From: Streptomyces aurantiacus
GTDB taxonomy: Bacteria > Actinomycetota > Actinomycetes > Streptomycetales > Streptomycetaceae
Length of the DNA stretch: 56,897 bases
Direction: 5' to 3'
Assembly: GCF_001418335.1 (NCBI RefSeq)
Contig: NZ_LIPP01000032.1
Location: 1 to 56,897 of the forward strand
Positions 1-8,942 of the stretch are shown here, piece after piece; the stretch's first letter is position 1, and the number at the start of each line of letters is the position of its first letter. The notes under the pieces were generated by a model, which worked only from the letters and a program-made list of their open reading frames with translations, did no database searches and had not been told where the DNA came from. A program made the position numbers and the translations under genes.

Positions 1-99
1 GCTCTCCGCCCCTCCCCGCCCCCTCCCCCGGCGCGCGGTCCGGTGCGATGCTGGAAGCGCCAGCGAACTCCTCGTTCTCCCCGGGGAAGGGGTTGTGCC

Positions 100-1470
100 G
101 TGCTACAGGTCGCCGTCGTCGGCTCGGGGCCCAGTGGGGTGTACGCCGCGCAGGGTCTCGTCCAGCAGGAGCGGGTGCCCGGGGTCAGGGTGGATGTCCT
201 GGACCGGCTGCCGTGCCCGTACGGCCTGGTGCGATACGGCGTGGCGCCCGACCACGAGAAGATCAAGTCACTGCAGGGCACGCTGCGTACGGTCCTGGAG
301 CACGAGCGGGTGCGGTTCCTCGGCGGTGTCCGGGTCGGCCCGGACGGGCTGCCGGCCGCGCGGCTGAGGGAGCTGTACCACGCGGTCGTGTACTGCGTGG
401 GCGCCGCCACCGACCGGCATCTGGGAGTGCCCGGGGAGGAACTGCCGGGCAGTTGGTCGGCGACCGACTTCGTGTCCTGGTACAGCGCGCATCCGGACGT
501 CGTGTCCGGCGGATTCATGGCCCACGGTTTCCTGGCCGGCGCGCGGGAGGCGGTCGTCGTCGGCGTGGGGAACGTGGCGGTGGACGTGACGCGGATACTG
601 GCCCGCGGTGCCGCGGAACTGAGTCCGACCGACATGCCGCAGGCGGCACTCGCCGCGCTGTCCGACAGCCGGGTGCGGGAGATCCAGATGGTGGGGCGGC
701 GCGGCCCCTCACAGGCCCGCTTCACCACCAAGGAACTGCGGGAGCTGGGCGGCCTGCCGGACACCGAAGTCGTCGTGGACCCGGCGGAGTTGGCGCTCGA
801 TCCGGCGTACGCGGACCCGTCAGGGCTGCCCGCCGCGCAGCGGCGCAACGTCGAGGTGCTGCGCGGGTGGGCCGAGCGAGGGCCGACCGCCGGCTCCCGG
901 CGCATCCGGCTCCGCTTCTTCCTGCGGCCGGTCGAACTGCTCCCGGACGGCAGAGGGCACGTGGGCGCGGTCCGCTTCGAACGGACCCTTCCCGACGGCC
1001 TCGGCGGCGTGACGGGCACGGGCCGGTACGAGGACATCGGGGCCCAGCTGGTCCTGCGCTCGGTCGGCTACCGCGGGGTGCCCCTGGAGGGCCTGCCGTT
1101 CGACGCGGGCCACGGCACCGTCCCGCATCTCGCGGGCCGTGTCCTGCGGGACGGCTCGGTCGCGCCCGGCGAGTACGTGGCCGGCTGGATCAAGCGCGGC
1201 CCGACGGGCGTCATCGGCACGAACCGCCCCTGCGCGAAGGAGACGGTGACCTCACTCCTGGCGGACGCCCCCGCGCTCGTACGCCGCGAGGTGCCGCCCG
1301 ACCCGCTCGCGGCACTCCGCGCGGAAGGCCTGCGGCCCGTCGAGTGGGCGGGCTGGCAGGCGATCGAACGGGCGGAGGCGGCGCTGGGCGCCTCGCTGGG
1401 CCGGAGCGTGGTCAAGCTCCCCGACTGGCAGTCCCTGATGACGGCGGCCGAAGCGACGGGCGCCCCGTAA
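100..1470 (+). CDS. FAD-dependent ferredoxin/adrenodoxin-type NADP+ reductase (FprA-like)
   Basis: Predicted flavoprotein of about 456 residues that moves electrons between NADP(H) and ferredoxin, for example to serve P450s. The N-terminus carries the FAD Rossmann motif GSGPSG (residues 8-13), followed by the family motif GLVRYGVAPDHEKIK. A second nucleotide-binding motif, GVGNVAVDV, lies near residue 155, and the C-terminal FAD-contact segment GWIKRGPTGVIGTN is present. The length matches mycobacterial FprA. I chose the GTG at 100 because a purine-rich GGGGAAGGGG ribosome site lies just upstream and the FAD motif starts at once; longer in-frame starts from 43 add a basic, unrelated tail. A clear paralogue lies at 14087-15451 on the other strand. 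No ferredoxin gene is adjacent, so the electron partner is unknown. Confidence 0.88.
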   Translation: MLQVAVVGSGPSGVYAAQGLVQQERVPGVRVDVLDRLPCPYGLVRYGVAPDHEKIKSLQGTLRTVLEHERVRFLGGVRVGPDGLPAARLRELYHAVVYCVGAATDRHLGVPGEELPGSWSATDFVSWYSAHPDVVSGGFMAHGFLAGAREAVVVGVGNVAVDVTRILARGAAELSPTDMPQAALAALSDSRVREIQMVGRRGPSQARFTTKELRELGGLPDTEVVVDPAELALDPAYADPSGLPAAQRRNVEVLRGWAERGPTAGSRRIRLRFFLRPVELLPDGRGHVGAVRFERTLPDGLGGVTGTGRYEDIGAQLVLRSVGYRGVPLEGLPFDAGHGTVPHLAGRVLRDGSVAPGEYVAGWIKRGPTGVIGTNRPCAKETVTSLLADAPALVRREVPPDPLAALRAEGLRPVEWAGWQAIERAEAALGASLGRSVVKLPDWQSLMTAAEATGAP

Positions 1471-1527
1471 AGGGGAGACTCGCACAAGGACGGCTCGCGA
1501 AACGGGGTGCCTCGTAAGAGGCGGGGT

Positions 1528-1884
1528 TCACTCCCCGAGCCGGACGGCCTGGCGAGCGGCGGCGGCGAGGACGCTGTCGAGAAAGCCCGGGAAGAGGTCG
1601 TCCAGGTCGTCCCGGCGCAGCCCGTTCATCTTGGCGGTGCCCCGGTAGATCTGCCGGATCACGCCTGCCTCACGCAGCACTCTGAAGTGGTACGTGGTCG
1701 TCGACTTGGTGACGGGCAGATCGAAGTGCGAACAGGACAACTCGGCGCCGCCGACAGCGAGTTCGCGCACGATCTGGAGCCGTATCGGGTCGGAGAGGGC
1801 GTGCAGGACGGCCTCCAGCCGGATCTCCGCGTGCCGGGGGTGCGGCAGGTCACGGCTGCTGCGGGTCGAGGCGTCGGTCGTCAC
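1528..1884 (-). CDS. ArsR-family winged-helix transcriptional repressor
   Basis: Small repressor of about 118 residues. The middle holds the ArsR winged helix: LSDPIRLQIVRELA, then the recognition segment KSTTTYHFRVLREAGVI and the wing RGTAKMNGLR. I see no CxC metal-binding motif, so it is probably not a classical metal sensor. The GTG start at 1884 places the helix-turn-helix about 25 residues in; a much longer in-frame extension upstream is only antisense to the next gene. It is divergent from an old-yellow-enzyme reductase at 2056, and two matching palindromes lie between them (1967-2016). It probably represses itself and that reductase, with an electrophile or redox signal as a possible inducer; this is inferred from layout only. 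Confidence 0.85.
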   Translation of the reverse strand: MTTDASTRSSRDLPHPRHAEIRLEAVLHALSDPIRLQIVRELAVGGAELSCSHFDLPVTKSTTTYHFRVLREAGVIRQIYRGTAKMNGLRRDDLDDLFPGFLDSVLAAAARQAVRLGE

Positions 1885-1919
1885 GGCGGCTCCGGTCCGT
1901 CGAGGTTGGAGGTCTCTCC

Positions 1920-1967
1920 GGAGACTCCCATGGCTGGAGAGTCCCAATAGCTGGAGAGCCCCATGGT
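1920..1967. repeat. Three imperfect tandem 15-17 bp repeats in the arsR leader
   Basis: Three consecutive units start at 1920, 1936 and 1953. Each begins GGAGA, continues with an S-rich CCCA core and ends near GGCT, AGCT or GGT. They lie between the arsR GTG and the twin operators, so they fall in the arsR leader or promoter. Function is unknown. Confidence 0.55.
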
Positions 1968-2016
1968 ACGAGAACTCTCGTAGTTTGACATCTACCGTAT
2001 TACGATGCCTATCGTA
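1967..2016. promoter_or_regulatory. Twin palindromic operators with promoter elements between arsR and the reductase gene
   Basis: Two inverted repeats share one layout: TACGAG-N4-CTCGTA at 1967-1982 and TACGAT-N4-ATCGTA at 2001-2016. Their centres are 34 bp apart. A TTGACA -35-like hexamer lies at 1985-1990 between them, with a possible -10 TATCGT at 2010-2015 (19-bp spacing) inside the second site. Binding at both would block transcription of the reductase. The divergent ArsR protein is the obvious candidate ligand. Confidence 0.65.
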
Positions 2017-2055
2017 CGAGTTGCCAACCACGCCCCACCACGATTGGAGTCCGCC

Positions 2056-3135
2056 GTGAGCGCGCTCTTCGAGTCCTACACCCTGCGCGAGCTGACCGTC
2101 CCGAACCGGGTCTGGATGCCGCCGATGTGCCAGTACTCGGCCGCGCCGGACGGCCCCTCGGTGGGCGCCCCCGGCGACTGGCACTTCGCGCACTACGGGG
2201 CACGGGCCGCGGGCGGGACGGGTCTGATCATCGTCGAGGCCACCGCGGTCAGCCCCGAGGGCCGGATCTCGCCGTACGACCTGGGCATCTGGAACGACAC
2301 CCAGGTCGAGGCGTTCCGCCGGATCACGCGGTTCCTGGTGTCCCAGGGCACGGTTCCCGCGATCCAGCTCGCGCACAGCGGGCGCAAGGGCTCGACGGAC
2401 CGCACCTGGAAGGGTGGCGGGCCGCTCGGACCCGACGCCCACGGCTGGCAGCCGCTCGGCCCGAGCCCGCTCGCCTTCGACGAGAGGCACCCCGTGCCGG
2501 CCGAGCTGACGACGGACGGCATCCGCGAGGTCGTCGGCCAGTTCGCCGACGCCGCCCGGCGGGCGCTCGACGCCGGTTTCGAGATCGCCGAGATCCACGG
2601 CGCACACGGCTACCTGATCGGCGAGTTCCTCTCCCCGCACTCCAACCGGCGCACGGACGCGTACGGCGGCTCGTACGAGAACCGGGTGCGCTTCGCCCTG
2701 GAGGTCGTCGACGCCGTGCGCGAGGTGTGGCCCGACGACAAGCCGCTGTTCTTCCGCATCTCGGCCACCGACTGGCTGGAGGAGAACGGCTGGACGCCCG
2801 ACGACACGGTCCGCCTCGCCGCCGAGCTGACCGCCCACGGTGTCGACCTGCTCGACGTGTCCACCGGCGGCAACGCGGCCGGCGTACGCATCCCGGTCGG
2901 GCCCGGCTACCAGGTCCCCTTCGCCGCGCGCGTCAGGAACGAGACCTCCATGGCCGTCGCCGCCGTCGGTCTCATCACCGATGTCGAGCAGGCCGAGAAG
3001 ATCCTCGCCAACGGTGAGGCGGACGCCGTGCTGCTCGGCCGGGAACTGCTGCGCAACCCCTCCTGGGCCCAGCACGCCGCCCGTGAGCTCGGGGCCGCCG
3101 TGCACGTACCGGAGCAGTACCACCGTTCGGTCTGA
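2056..3135 (+). CDS. NADH:flavin oxidoreductase, old yellow enzyme (YqjM-like)
   Basis: FMN-dependent ene-reductase of about 359 residues, a TIM barrel that reduces activated C=C bonds using NAD(P)H. Visible signatures are the N-terminal LTVPNRVWMPPMCQYSA with the Cys typical of the YqjM class, IQLAHSGRKGS, the substrate-binding HGAHGYLIGEFLSPHSNRRTD with its conserved His residues, YGGSYENRVRF, and the phosphate-binding end VLLGRELLRNP. The GTG at 2056 has a GGAG ribosome site about 7 bp upstream and starts directly before the barrel; an ATG at 2005 lies inside the second operator and is unlikely. Probably under ArsR control through the two palindromes upstream. Likely role: detoxification of electrophilic enones or nitro compounds. 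Confidence 0.93.
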   Translation: MSALFESYTLRELTVPNRVWMPPMCQYSAAPDGPSVGAPGDWHFAHYGARAAGGTGLIIVEATAVSPEGRISPYDLGIWNDTQVEAFRRITRFLVSQGTVPAIQLAHSGRKGSTDRTWKGGGPLGPDAHGWQPLGPSPLAFDERHPVPAELTTDGIREVVGQFADAARRALDAGFEIAEIHGAHGYLIGEFLSPHSNRRTDAYGGSYENRVRFALEVVDAVREVWPDDKPLFFRISATDWLEENGWTPDDTVRLAAELTAHGVDLLDVSTGGNAAGVRIPVGPGYQVPFAARVRNETSMAVAAVGLITDVEQAEKILANGEADAVLLGRELLRNPSWAQHAARELGAAVHVPEQYHRSV

Positions 3136-3225
3136 CGGCACCCGCGCCTCCGGCCCCTCCTGCCGGCCCGCCTCCGGCGCCTCTGACGCCTTCGGTCCGG
3201 CCTGCCTCCGGTGCCCCGCCGCGGC

Positions 3226-3972
3226 CTACTTCTGCCGGGCGAGCCAGTCCGTGAAGCGGGTCCCGGCGACATGGGCGTCGGGGCCCGGCAGGAGCTCGCG
3301 CCCCTGCGGATGACCGCCGAAGTAGCCGACGGACTCGTCGGTGACGACCTCGCGCGGGTCCTTCTCGGCCGCCAGGCCCGTACGGACGAACTCGTCGAGG
3401 TGGAGCTCCTCGGGGCCCGCCACCTCGGTGGTGCCGTTCAGCGGAGCCGCCACGGCGACCCGGGCGACCGCCGCGACCACGTCGTCGGCGGCGAGGGGCT
3501 GGAGGAGCGAGGAGGGCAGCCGGACCGTGTCACCGTCGGTGGCCCCGGCCGCGATGCCCTTCACGAACTCGAAGAACTGGGTGGCGCGGACGATGGAGTA
3601 CGCGATCCCGGACTTCTCGATCAGCTCCTCCTGGGCGACCTTGGCCCGCAGATAGCCCGACGCGGGCAGCCGTTCGCTGCCCACCACCGACAGGGCCACG
3701 TGGTGTCCCACGCCCGCCGCGGCCTCGGCCGCGACGAGGTTGCCCGTGGACGTGCGGAAGAACTCCAGTACCGCGCTGTCCTCGAAGGAGGGCGAGTTGG
3801 ACACGTCGACGACGACCGAGGCGCCCTTCAGCGCGTCGTCGAGGCCTTCTCCGGTGATGCTGTTGACGCCCGTGTTCGGGGAGGCGGGGAGGACCTCGTG
3901 GCCGTCCGCCCTGAGCGAGTCCACCAGCTTCGAGCCGATGAGCCCGGTACCACCGATCACTACGATCTTCAT
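3226..3972 (-). CDS. Atypical SDR / NmrA-like NAD(P)-binding oxidoreductase
   Basis: About 248 residues. The N-terminus MKIVVIGGTGLIGSKLV is a typical Rossmann GxxGxxG dinucleotide-binding motif of atypical (NmrA/UDP-sugar-epimerase-like) SDRs. The centre has VALSVVGSERLPASGYLRAK, in which the usual YxxxK pair appears as Y...K. The C-terminal half carries substrate-side sequence ending in FTDWLARQK. The ATG at 3972 is preceded by a GGTTCCCCC stretch giving a weak purine site, and it starts exactly at the Rossmann strand. It is convergent with the reductase gene (end 3135), separated by a 90-bp C-rich gap. Substrate is unknown; such proteins may be redox sensors or quinone/NADP-binding reductases. 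Confidence 0.85.
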   Translation of the reverse strand: MKIVVIGGTGLIGSKLVDSLRADGHEVLPASPNTGVNSITGEGLDDALKGASVVVDVSNSPSFEDSAVLEFFRTSTGNLVAAEAAAGVGHHVALSVVGSERLPASGYLRAKVAQEELIEKSGIAYSIVRATQFFEFVKGIAAGATDGDTVRLPSSLLQPLAADDVVAAVARVAVAAPLNGTTEVAGPEELHLDEFVRTGLAAEKDPREVVTDESVGYFGGHPQGRELLPGPDAHVAGTRFTDWLARQK

Positions 3973-4068
3973 GGGGGAACCTTTCCGGTTTCGTCCGACG
4001 GAATCGGACCTCACCCTGAGGACCGGACAGGGCCCGCGTCTGTGACAGCCGGCCTCTCCCCAGCCGGT

Positions 4069-4665
4069 TCAGCCCGTCTTCCACCGCCACTGGGGGCCGA
4101 CCCGCTCCCACTCCTCGTCCCACCGGTCCAGGCGCCGGCGCACCAGAAAACCCTGGGCCAGCCGCCCGCCCGCGAGGGGTACGACCGCCGCGCTCACGCC
4201 CACCAGCGTTCCGATCAGCGCTGCCCGCAGGCTCGCCTGGGACTCCGTGGCGGGCCTGGTGACGAGGTGGCCCCGGGCGTCGGTCCACACGGTGACCGGC
4301 GTGCCCGGGTCGCTGCCCGGCCCGACCCTGGTCTGCCCCTGGTGGACGGAGCCGTCCGGCGCCGGCCAGCGCACCTCGGCCCACACGTGCTCGGAACCGG
4401 CGGCCGTGCCGGGCGCGCGCTCGGTGAGCAGCGCGACCACCGGGCGCCACTCGACGCGCTCCCGAGCGAAGTTCTCCTCGACCGACCGCGTCGCCCACAG
4501 CCCCGCGAGTGTCCCGGCGAGCACAGCGAGGAGCCACATGGCGAGCACGATCCAGGCCTCGGCCCTGTCGCTGCCGCGCCGCAGCGGGTTCGGCCGCCAA
4601 CGCCACAGCAGAGCCCTCGCAAGCGCCCGCGGGGCGAACGCCCGCGGACCACGCAAAGCCGCCAT
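4069..4665 (-). CDS. Rv1733c-like two-TM membrane protein
   Basis: About 198 residues. A basic N-terminus with WRWRPNPLRRGSDRAEAW leads into a first membrane helix (roughly residues 37-58) and an extracytoplasmic loop of about 80 residues (WAEVRWPAPDGSVHQGQTRV and a VTVWTDARG strand). A second helix lies near residues 150-175, followed by a basic cytoplasmic tail. This layout matches the actinobacterial Rv1733c family, whose function is unknown. I prefer the ATG at 4665, with an AAAGGGG ribosome site, over one eight codons upstream. The 240-bp gap to the next gene (4906) must carry two divergent promoters, but no clear -35/-10 pair stands out. Confidence 0.75.
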   Translation of the reverse strand: MAALRGPRAFAPRALARALLWRWRPNPLRRGSDRAEAWIVLAMWLLAVLAGTLAGLWATRSVEENFARERVEWRPVVALLTERAPGTAAGSEHVWAEVRWPAPDGSVHQGQTRVGPGSDPGTPVTVWTDARGHLVTRPATESQASLRAALIGTLVGVSAAVVPLAGGRLAQGFLVRRRLDRWDEEWERVGPQWRWKTG

Positions 4666-4905
4666 CGGGGGCCCCTTTCTTTTCCTCACGCCTCACGCCT
4701 CGCGCCTCGCGCGCGCACCGGGCGCCCTCCCGTACGGGAGCGGCCGCCCGGTTGCTCACGAGCCGCGCCGCACGTCGCCCGCACACCATGAGAAACGTCC
4801 CGACCTGCACCGATATGACGTCCAGATGGCGTCCAGGGGTGACTGTCAGTGCCTGGGTGCAGACTGGCCGATATCCGAGACAACGACGTTTCGAAGGTGG
4901 TCGGC

Positions 4906-5991
4906 ATGACTGAGGTACTGCTCACGGTGGGCACGCGCAAAGGACTGTTCGTCGGGCGGCGGCGCGGCGGCGCCTGGGAGTTCGACGACAGCCCGTACTT
5001 CAACGCTCAGGCGGTCTACTCGGTCGCCATCGACACCCGGGGCGAGGTGCCGCGGCTGCTCGCCGGAGGCGACAGCGCGCACTGGGGACCGTCCGTGTTC
5101 CACTCCGACGACCTGGGCCGCACCTGGACCGAACCGGCCAAGGCCGCCGTCAAGTTCCCCAAGGACACGGGTGCTTCACTGGAGCGGGTCTGGCAGCTGC
5201 ACCCGTCGGCGGCCGAGCCGGACGTGGTGTACGCGGGTACGGAGCCGGCGGCGCTGTACCGCTCGGCGGACCGCGGCGAGTCCTTCGAGCTGGTCCGCCC
5301 GCTCTGGGAGCACCCCACCCGCTCGCGGTGGGTGCCGGGCGGCGGCGGGGAGGGCCTGCACACGATCCTGACCGACGCCCGCGATCCACGCGCGGTGACG
5401 GTCGCCGTCTCCACGGCCGGCGTCTTCCGCACCCGGGACGGCGGGGAGAGCTGGGAGCCGTCCAACTCCGGGGTCTCGGCGGTGTTCCTGCCCGACCCGG
5501 ACCCGGAGTTCGGCCAGTGCGTCCACAAGGTCGCCCAGGACGCGGCGACACCGGACCGCCTCTACCTGCAGAACCACTGGGGTGTGTACCGCAGCGACGA
5601 CGCGGGTGGGCACTGGACCGACATCGGCGAGGGGCTGCCGTCCACGTTCGGCTTCGCCGCGGTCGCCCATCCCCACCGCGGCGACACCGCGTACGTGTTC
5701 CCGATCAACGCCGACGCGGACCGGGTCCCGGCCGACCGCCGATGTCGTGTCTTCCGTACGGCGGACGCGGGCAGCAGCTGGGAGCCGCTCTCGGCGGGGC
5801 TGCCGCAGGAGGACCACTACGGCACGGTCCTGCGCGACGCCATGTGCACGGACGGCGCGGACCCGGCGGGCGTGTACTTCGGCAACCGCAACGGCGAGGT
5901 GTTCGCGTCGGCCGACGACGGCGACAGTTGGCAGCAGTTGGCGTCCCATCTGCCGGACGTGCTCTGCGTACGGGCCTCGGTGATCGATTGA
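4906..5991 (+). CDS. BNR/sialidase-fold beta-propeller protein (WD40/YVTN-like exo-sialidase homologue)
   Basis: About 361 residues and no signal peptide, so probably cytoplasmic. Repeated Asp-box-like segments are visible: SDDLGRTWTEP, SADRGESFELV, TRDGGESWEPS, SDDAGGHWTDI, TADAGSSWEPL, SADDGDSWQQL. These are S/TxDxGxxW Asp boxes, which mark the outer strands of six- or seven-bladed sialidase/VPS10-type propellers. A true sialidase would need an Arg triad and nucleophilic Tyr that I cannot confirm, so hydrolase function is doubtful. The ATG at 4906 has an AAGGTGG ribosome site. It is monocistronic, and its role is unknown. The 178 bp to ung hold no clear terminator. Confidence 0.82.
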   Translation: MTEVLLTVGTRKGLFVGRRRGGAWEFDDSPYFNAQAVYSVAIDTRGEVPRLLAGGDSAHWGPSVFHSDDLGRTWTEPAKAAVKFPKDTGASLERVWQLHPSAAEPDVVYAGTEPAALYRSADRGESFELVRPLWEHPTRSRWVPGGGGEGLHTILTDARDPRAVTVAVSTAGVFRTRDGGESWEPSNSGVSAVFLPDPDPEFGQCVHKVAQDAATPDRLYLQNHWGVYRSDDAGGHWTDIGEGLPSTFGFAAVAHPHRGDTAYVFPINADADRVPADRRCRVFRTADAGSSWEPLSAGLPQEDHYGTVLRDAMCTDGADPAGVYFGNRNGEVFASADDGDSWQQLASHLPDVLCVRASVID

Positions 5992-6169
5992 GCCCCCGCG
6001 ACCTGTCCCCGTCCCTCCCCGTCCTCCTGTCCTCCTCTCCCTGTCCTCCTGCGGCACGCGATGGGGTCGGTGGCGCGTCAACACCGGCTGCTGGTACGGC
6101 ACATACCATCGCTGCCGTACGGAGACCTCAAGTTGATCGACAGCCCGTGTGCGGCAGTAAGGTGACGCC

Positions 6170-6847
6170 GTGGCACCAAGACCGTTGAATGAAATCGTCG
6201 AACCCGGCTGGGCCAAGGCCCTCGAACCGGTGGCCGGACGGATCGCGGAGATGGGGGACTTCCTGCGGGCGGAGATCGCCGCGGGACGCACCTACCTCCC
6301 CGCGGGCCCGAACGTGCTCCGCGCCTTCCAGCAGCCCTTCGACGACGTCCGGGTCCTCATCGTCGGCCAGGACCCCTATCCGACACCGGGACACGCGGTG
6401 GGACTGTCGTTCTCGGTCGCGCCCGAGGTGCGGCCGCTGCCCGGCAGCCTCATCAACATCTACCGGGAGCTGAGCACCGACCTGGGTTTGCCCCCGCCGT
6501 CGAACGGCGATCTGACCCCCTGGACCCAGCAGGGCGTGCTGTTGCTCAACAGGGCGCTCACCACGGCCCCGCGCAAGCCGGCGGCGCACCGGGGCAAGGG
6601 CTGGGAGGAGGTCACCGAGCAGGCGATACGGGCACTGGCCGCGCGGGGGAAGCCGCTCGTGTCGATCCTGTGGGGCCGCGACGCCCGCAACGCCCGGCCG
6701 CTGCTGGGCAACCTGCCGTCGGTGGAGTCGGCACATCCGTCGCCGATGTCGGCGGACCGCGGCTTCTTCGGCTCACGCCCCTTCAGCCGGGCCAACGACC
6801 TGCTGATCGGCCAGGGCGGCGAGCCCGTGGACTGGCGACTGCCGTGA
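6170..6847 (+). CDS. ung: Uracil-DNA glycosylase, family 1
   Basis: Removes uracil from DNA at the start of base-excision repair. The length of 225 residues is normal for the family. The water-activating loop GQDPYPT contains the catalytic Asp68, and the minor-groove loop HPSPMSA contains His189. The uracil-specificity region SFSV and the segment [15 protein letters not shown] are also intact. The GTG start at 6170 gives the usual short N-terminus. The TGA overlaps the GTG of the downstream kinase by four bases, so the two are translationally coupled, an odd pairing of DNA repair with sugar kinase. Confidence 0.96.
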   Translation: MAPRPLNEIVEPGWAKALEPVAGRIAEMGDFLRAEIAAGRTYLPAGPNVLRAFQQPFDDVRVLIVGQDPYPTPGHAVGLSFSVAPEVRPLPGSLINIYRELSTDLGLPPPSNGDLTPWTQQGVLLLNRALTTAPRKPAAHRGKGWEEVTEQAIRALAARGKPLVSILWGRDARNARPLLGNLPSVESAHPSPMSADRGFFGSRPFSRANDLLIGQGGEPVDWRLP

Positions 6848-7872
6848 CCGGTCCCGGCGGCGGGTCGGGCGTACTGGGGGTGGACTCCGGCGGGTCCGGG
6901 CTGCGGGTCGTCCTCGCTGTCGACGGGGGCCGGGTCACGGCGCCGCTGGCGTCCAGGGTGCCCGTGCGCACCGGACCACGCGGTATCGACGCCGGCCATC
7001 TGCTGGAGCAACTGGTGCCGATGGCCCGGCGGTTGATGGCCGACACCGAGGTCGGCACGCTCCGGGCCGCCACCGTCGGCGCGGCCGGACTCACCACTCT
7101 GGGCGACTCGCTGCGCGCCGAACTGCCCGCCGGGCTGGCCCGTGAACTCGGCGTGCGGCGGCTGGCACTGGTCGCCGACGCCGTCGCCGCGTACACGGGC
7201 GCGCTGGGACAGCGGGTGGGCGCGGTCGTCGCGGCCGGCACCGGGATGATCGCGATCGGCACGGACCTGCGCGAGTGGCGCAGGGCCGACGGCTGGGGTC
7301 ATCTGCTCGGCGACAGCGGCAGCGGGGCGTGGATCGGCCAGGCCGGGCTCGACGCGGCGCTGCGCGCCTACGACGGGCGGCCCGGAGGTTCGGGCCCGCT
7401 TCTGGCGCGCGCCGAGGCCGTCTTCGGCTCGGCCACGGCGCTGCCGGGACAGCTCTATCCGCGTCCGGACCGGCCGGCCGTCCTCGCGTCCTTCGCGCCC
7501 GAGGTGGCCGCCTGCGCCGACGGCGACGACCCGACAGCGGTCGGCATCCTGGCCGCCGCGGCCCGGCACATCGCCGACACGGCCGCCGCGGTGTGCCCCA
7601 CGCGCGCGGACCTTCCTTCCGGAGAGGTTCCTCTCGCCCTGACGGGCGGGCTGTTCAAGCTGGGCGACCCCCTCCTCGTACCGCTGCGGGCGGCTCTGGC
7701 GGACCGGCTGCCGTACGCGCGACAGGTGCCGGCCGCGGGTGACCCGCTCGACGGCGCGGTCGGCATCGCCGTCGAGCTGGCCGACGACCGCCTGGCACTG
7801 CCGCGCGACGACAGCATGCTGTACGTCGTGCGGAACGCCTCGGACAGCCGTTCACGGGATCGTTCACCGTGA
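6844..7872 (+). CDS. BadF/BadG/BcrA/BcrD-type kinase, N-acetylglucosamine kinase-like
   Basis: About 342 residues of the ASKHA (actin-like ATPase) fold. The first phosphate loop is [17 protein letters not shown], the adenosine/second phosphate region includes [31 protein letters not shown], and the C-terminal [12 protein letters not shown] is the second phosphate signature. The HLLGDSGSG segment is typical of GlcNAc/glucosamine kinases of this family. The start is the GTG that overlaps the ung stop (GTGA), in frame with the first motif. It probably phosphorylates an amino sugar recovered from cell wall or chitin. A dre-like DasR site lies 3 kb downstream, but nothing shows that it controls this gene. 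Confidence 0.85.
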   Translation: MTGPGGGSGVLGVDSGGSGLRVVLAVDGGRVTAPLASRVPVRTGPRGIDAGHLLEQLVPMARRLMADTEVGTLRAATVGAAGLTTLGDSLRAELPAGLARELGVRRLALVADAVAAYTGALGQRVGAVVAAGTGMIAIGTDLREWRRADGWGHLLGDSGSGAWIGQAGLDAALRAYDGRPGGSGPLLARAEAVFGSATALPGQLYPRPDRPAVLASFAPEVAACADGDDPTAVGILAAAARHIADTAAAVCPTRADLPSGEVPLALTGGLFKLGDPLLVPLRAALADRLPYARQVPAAGDPLDGAVGIAVELADDRLALPRDDSMLYVVRNASDSRSRDRSP

Positions 7873-7991
7873 TCCACGGATAACCAACGAGATCAATCCG
7901 TACGTAACTCATCAGACAAAACCGGACGGATACCGCTCACCTGCACCCTCCCCGAACAGGGGAGCCCAGGAAACCAGTAATATTCGGCGCC

Positions 7992-8915
7992 ATGAGCTCC
8001 CCCACTGGGCCCGCGTCCGGCCTGCCAGTACGAATGCCGCGACCCCGCCAGCCCGGCCGGCACCGCCGACCGGAACCGCTGGCGGCTCCCGAGGGCGCGC
8101 CCGCGCTCGTCCTCGCGGTGCCGGGCACGCCCAGCGCCGCCACCCGCAGCCTCGCCGAGGAGGTCGTGAGCATCGCGCGCTCCGAGCTGCCCGGCCTCGA
8201 CGCCCGGATCGGGTACCTGGAGGGGGACGACGCGGAGTTCTCCACCCTTCAGTCGGTGCTGACGCACGCCGCCGAGGAGCGTGCCGCGCGCTTCGAGCAG
8301 GCCCGCGCGGCCGGTGCGGACGTGGTGGAGCCCGACGGGCCCGTGGCCGTGGTCGTGCCGCTGCTCGCCGGTCCGGACAGCGCGCTGCTGCGCCGCGTCC
8401 GCCAGGCCGTCATGGACAGCCGCGTCGCGGCCGACCTGACCGATGTGCTCGGCCCGCATCCGCTGCTCGCCGAGGCCCTGCACGTACGGCTCTCCGAGGC
8501 CGGTCTGGCGCGCGCCGACCGGGCCAGGCTGTTCACCGTGGCGACGGCCGCGGACGGCATCATCCTGGCGTCCGTGGGCGGCGACGAGGCCGTGCAGGCG
8601 GCCGGGATCACCGGCATGCTGCTCGCCGCGAGACTCGCCGTGCCCGTGATGGCGGCGGCGCTGGACGAGGAGGGCGCGATCGCGGCCATCGCCGAGCAGC
8701 TGCGCTCCTCGGGTTCCCAGCAGCTGGCGCTCGCCCCGTATCTGATCGGTCCCGAGCTCGACCCGGGTCTGCTGGACGAGGCCGCGAAGGAGGCGGACTG
8801 TTCCGCCGCCGAGGCGCTGGGCCCGTACCCGGCGATCGGCAAGCTGGCGCTGGCCAAGTACACGGCGGCGCTCGGTATCGCGCCGCCGCAGCAGCAGGGC
8901 GCCCCGGTCCGCTGA
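7992..8915 (+). CDS. CbiX/SirB-like sirohydrochlorin chelatase family protein, divergent active site
   Basis: About 307 residues with two repeated chelatase-like halves (roughly residues 35-160 and 165-295). The first strand reads LVLAVPGTPSAATRSLAEEV, where true CbiX/SirB/CysG-type chelatases have an (A)HGS motif whose His binds the metal. Here that His is missing (VPGTPS). The second half has LALAPYLIGPELDPGLLDEA, again without the usual His. It may therefore be a non-catalytic paralogue or bind a different ligand. The N-terminal 30 residues are basic, Pro-rich and probably disordered. The ATG at 7992 follows a 119-bp gap that includes the AT-rich AGTAATATT; no other strong start is visible. 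A strong terminator follows at 8943. Confidence 0.78.
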   Translation: MSSPTGPASGLPVRMPRPRQPGRHRRPEPLAAPEGAPALVLAVPGTPSAATRSLAEEVVSIARSELPGLDARIGYLEGDDAEFSTLQSVLTHAAEERAARFEQARAAGADVVEPDGPVAVVVPLLAGPDSALLRRVRQAVMDSRVAADLTDVLGPHPLLAEALHVRLSEAGLARADRARLFTVATAADGIILASVGGDEAVQAAGITGMLLAARLAVPVMAAALDEEGAIAAIAEQLRSSGSQQLALAPYLIGPELDPGLLDEAAKEADCSAAEALGPYPAIGKLALAKYTAALGIAPPQQQGAPVR

Positions 8916-8942
8916 CGAGGCGGCCCCGCGCGCACGCACCCA

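Noticed and set aside
1528..3141. Open frame of 537 codons on the minus strand
   Set aside because: Only the last 118 codons are the ArsR protein; the rest is antisense to the old-yellow-enzyme gene and shows no domain.
3211..4791. Plus-strand frame of 526 codons
   Set aside because: Antisense to the SDR and the Rv1733c-like protein; no start signal or domain.
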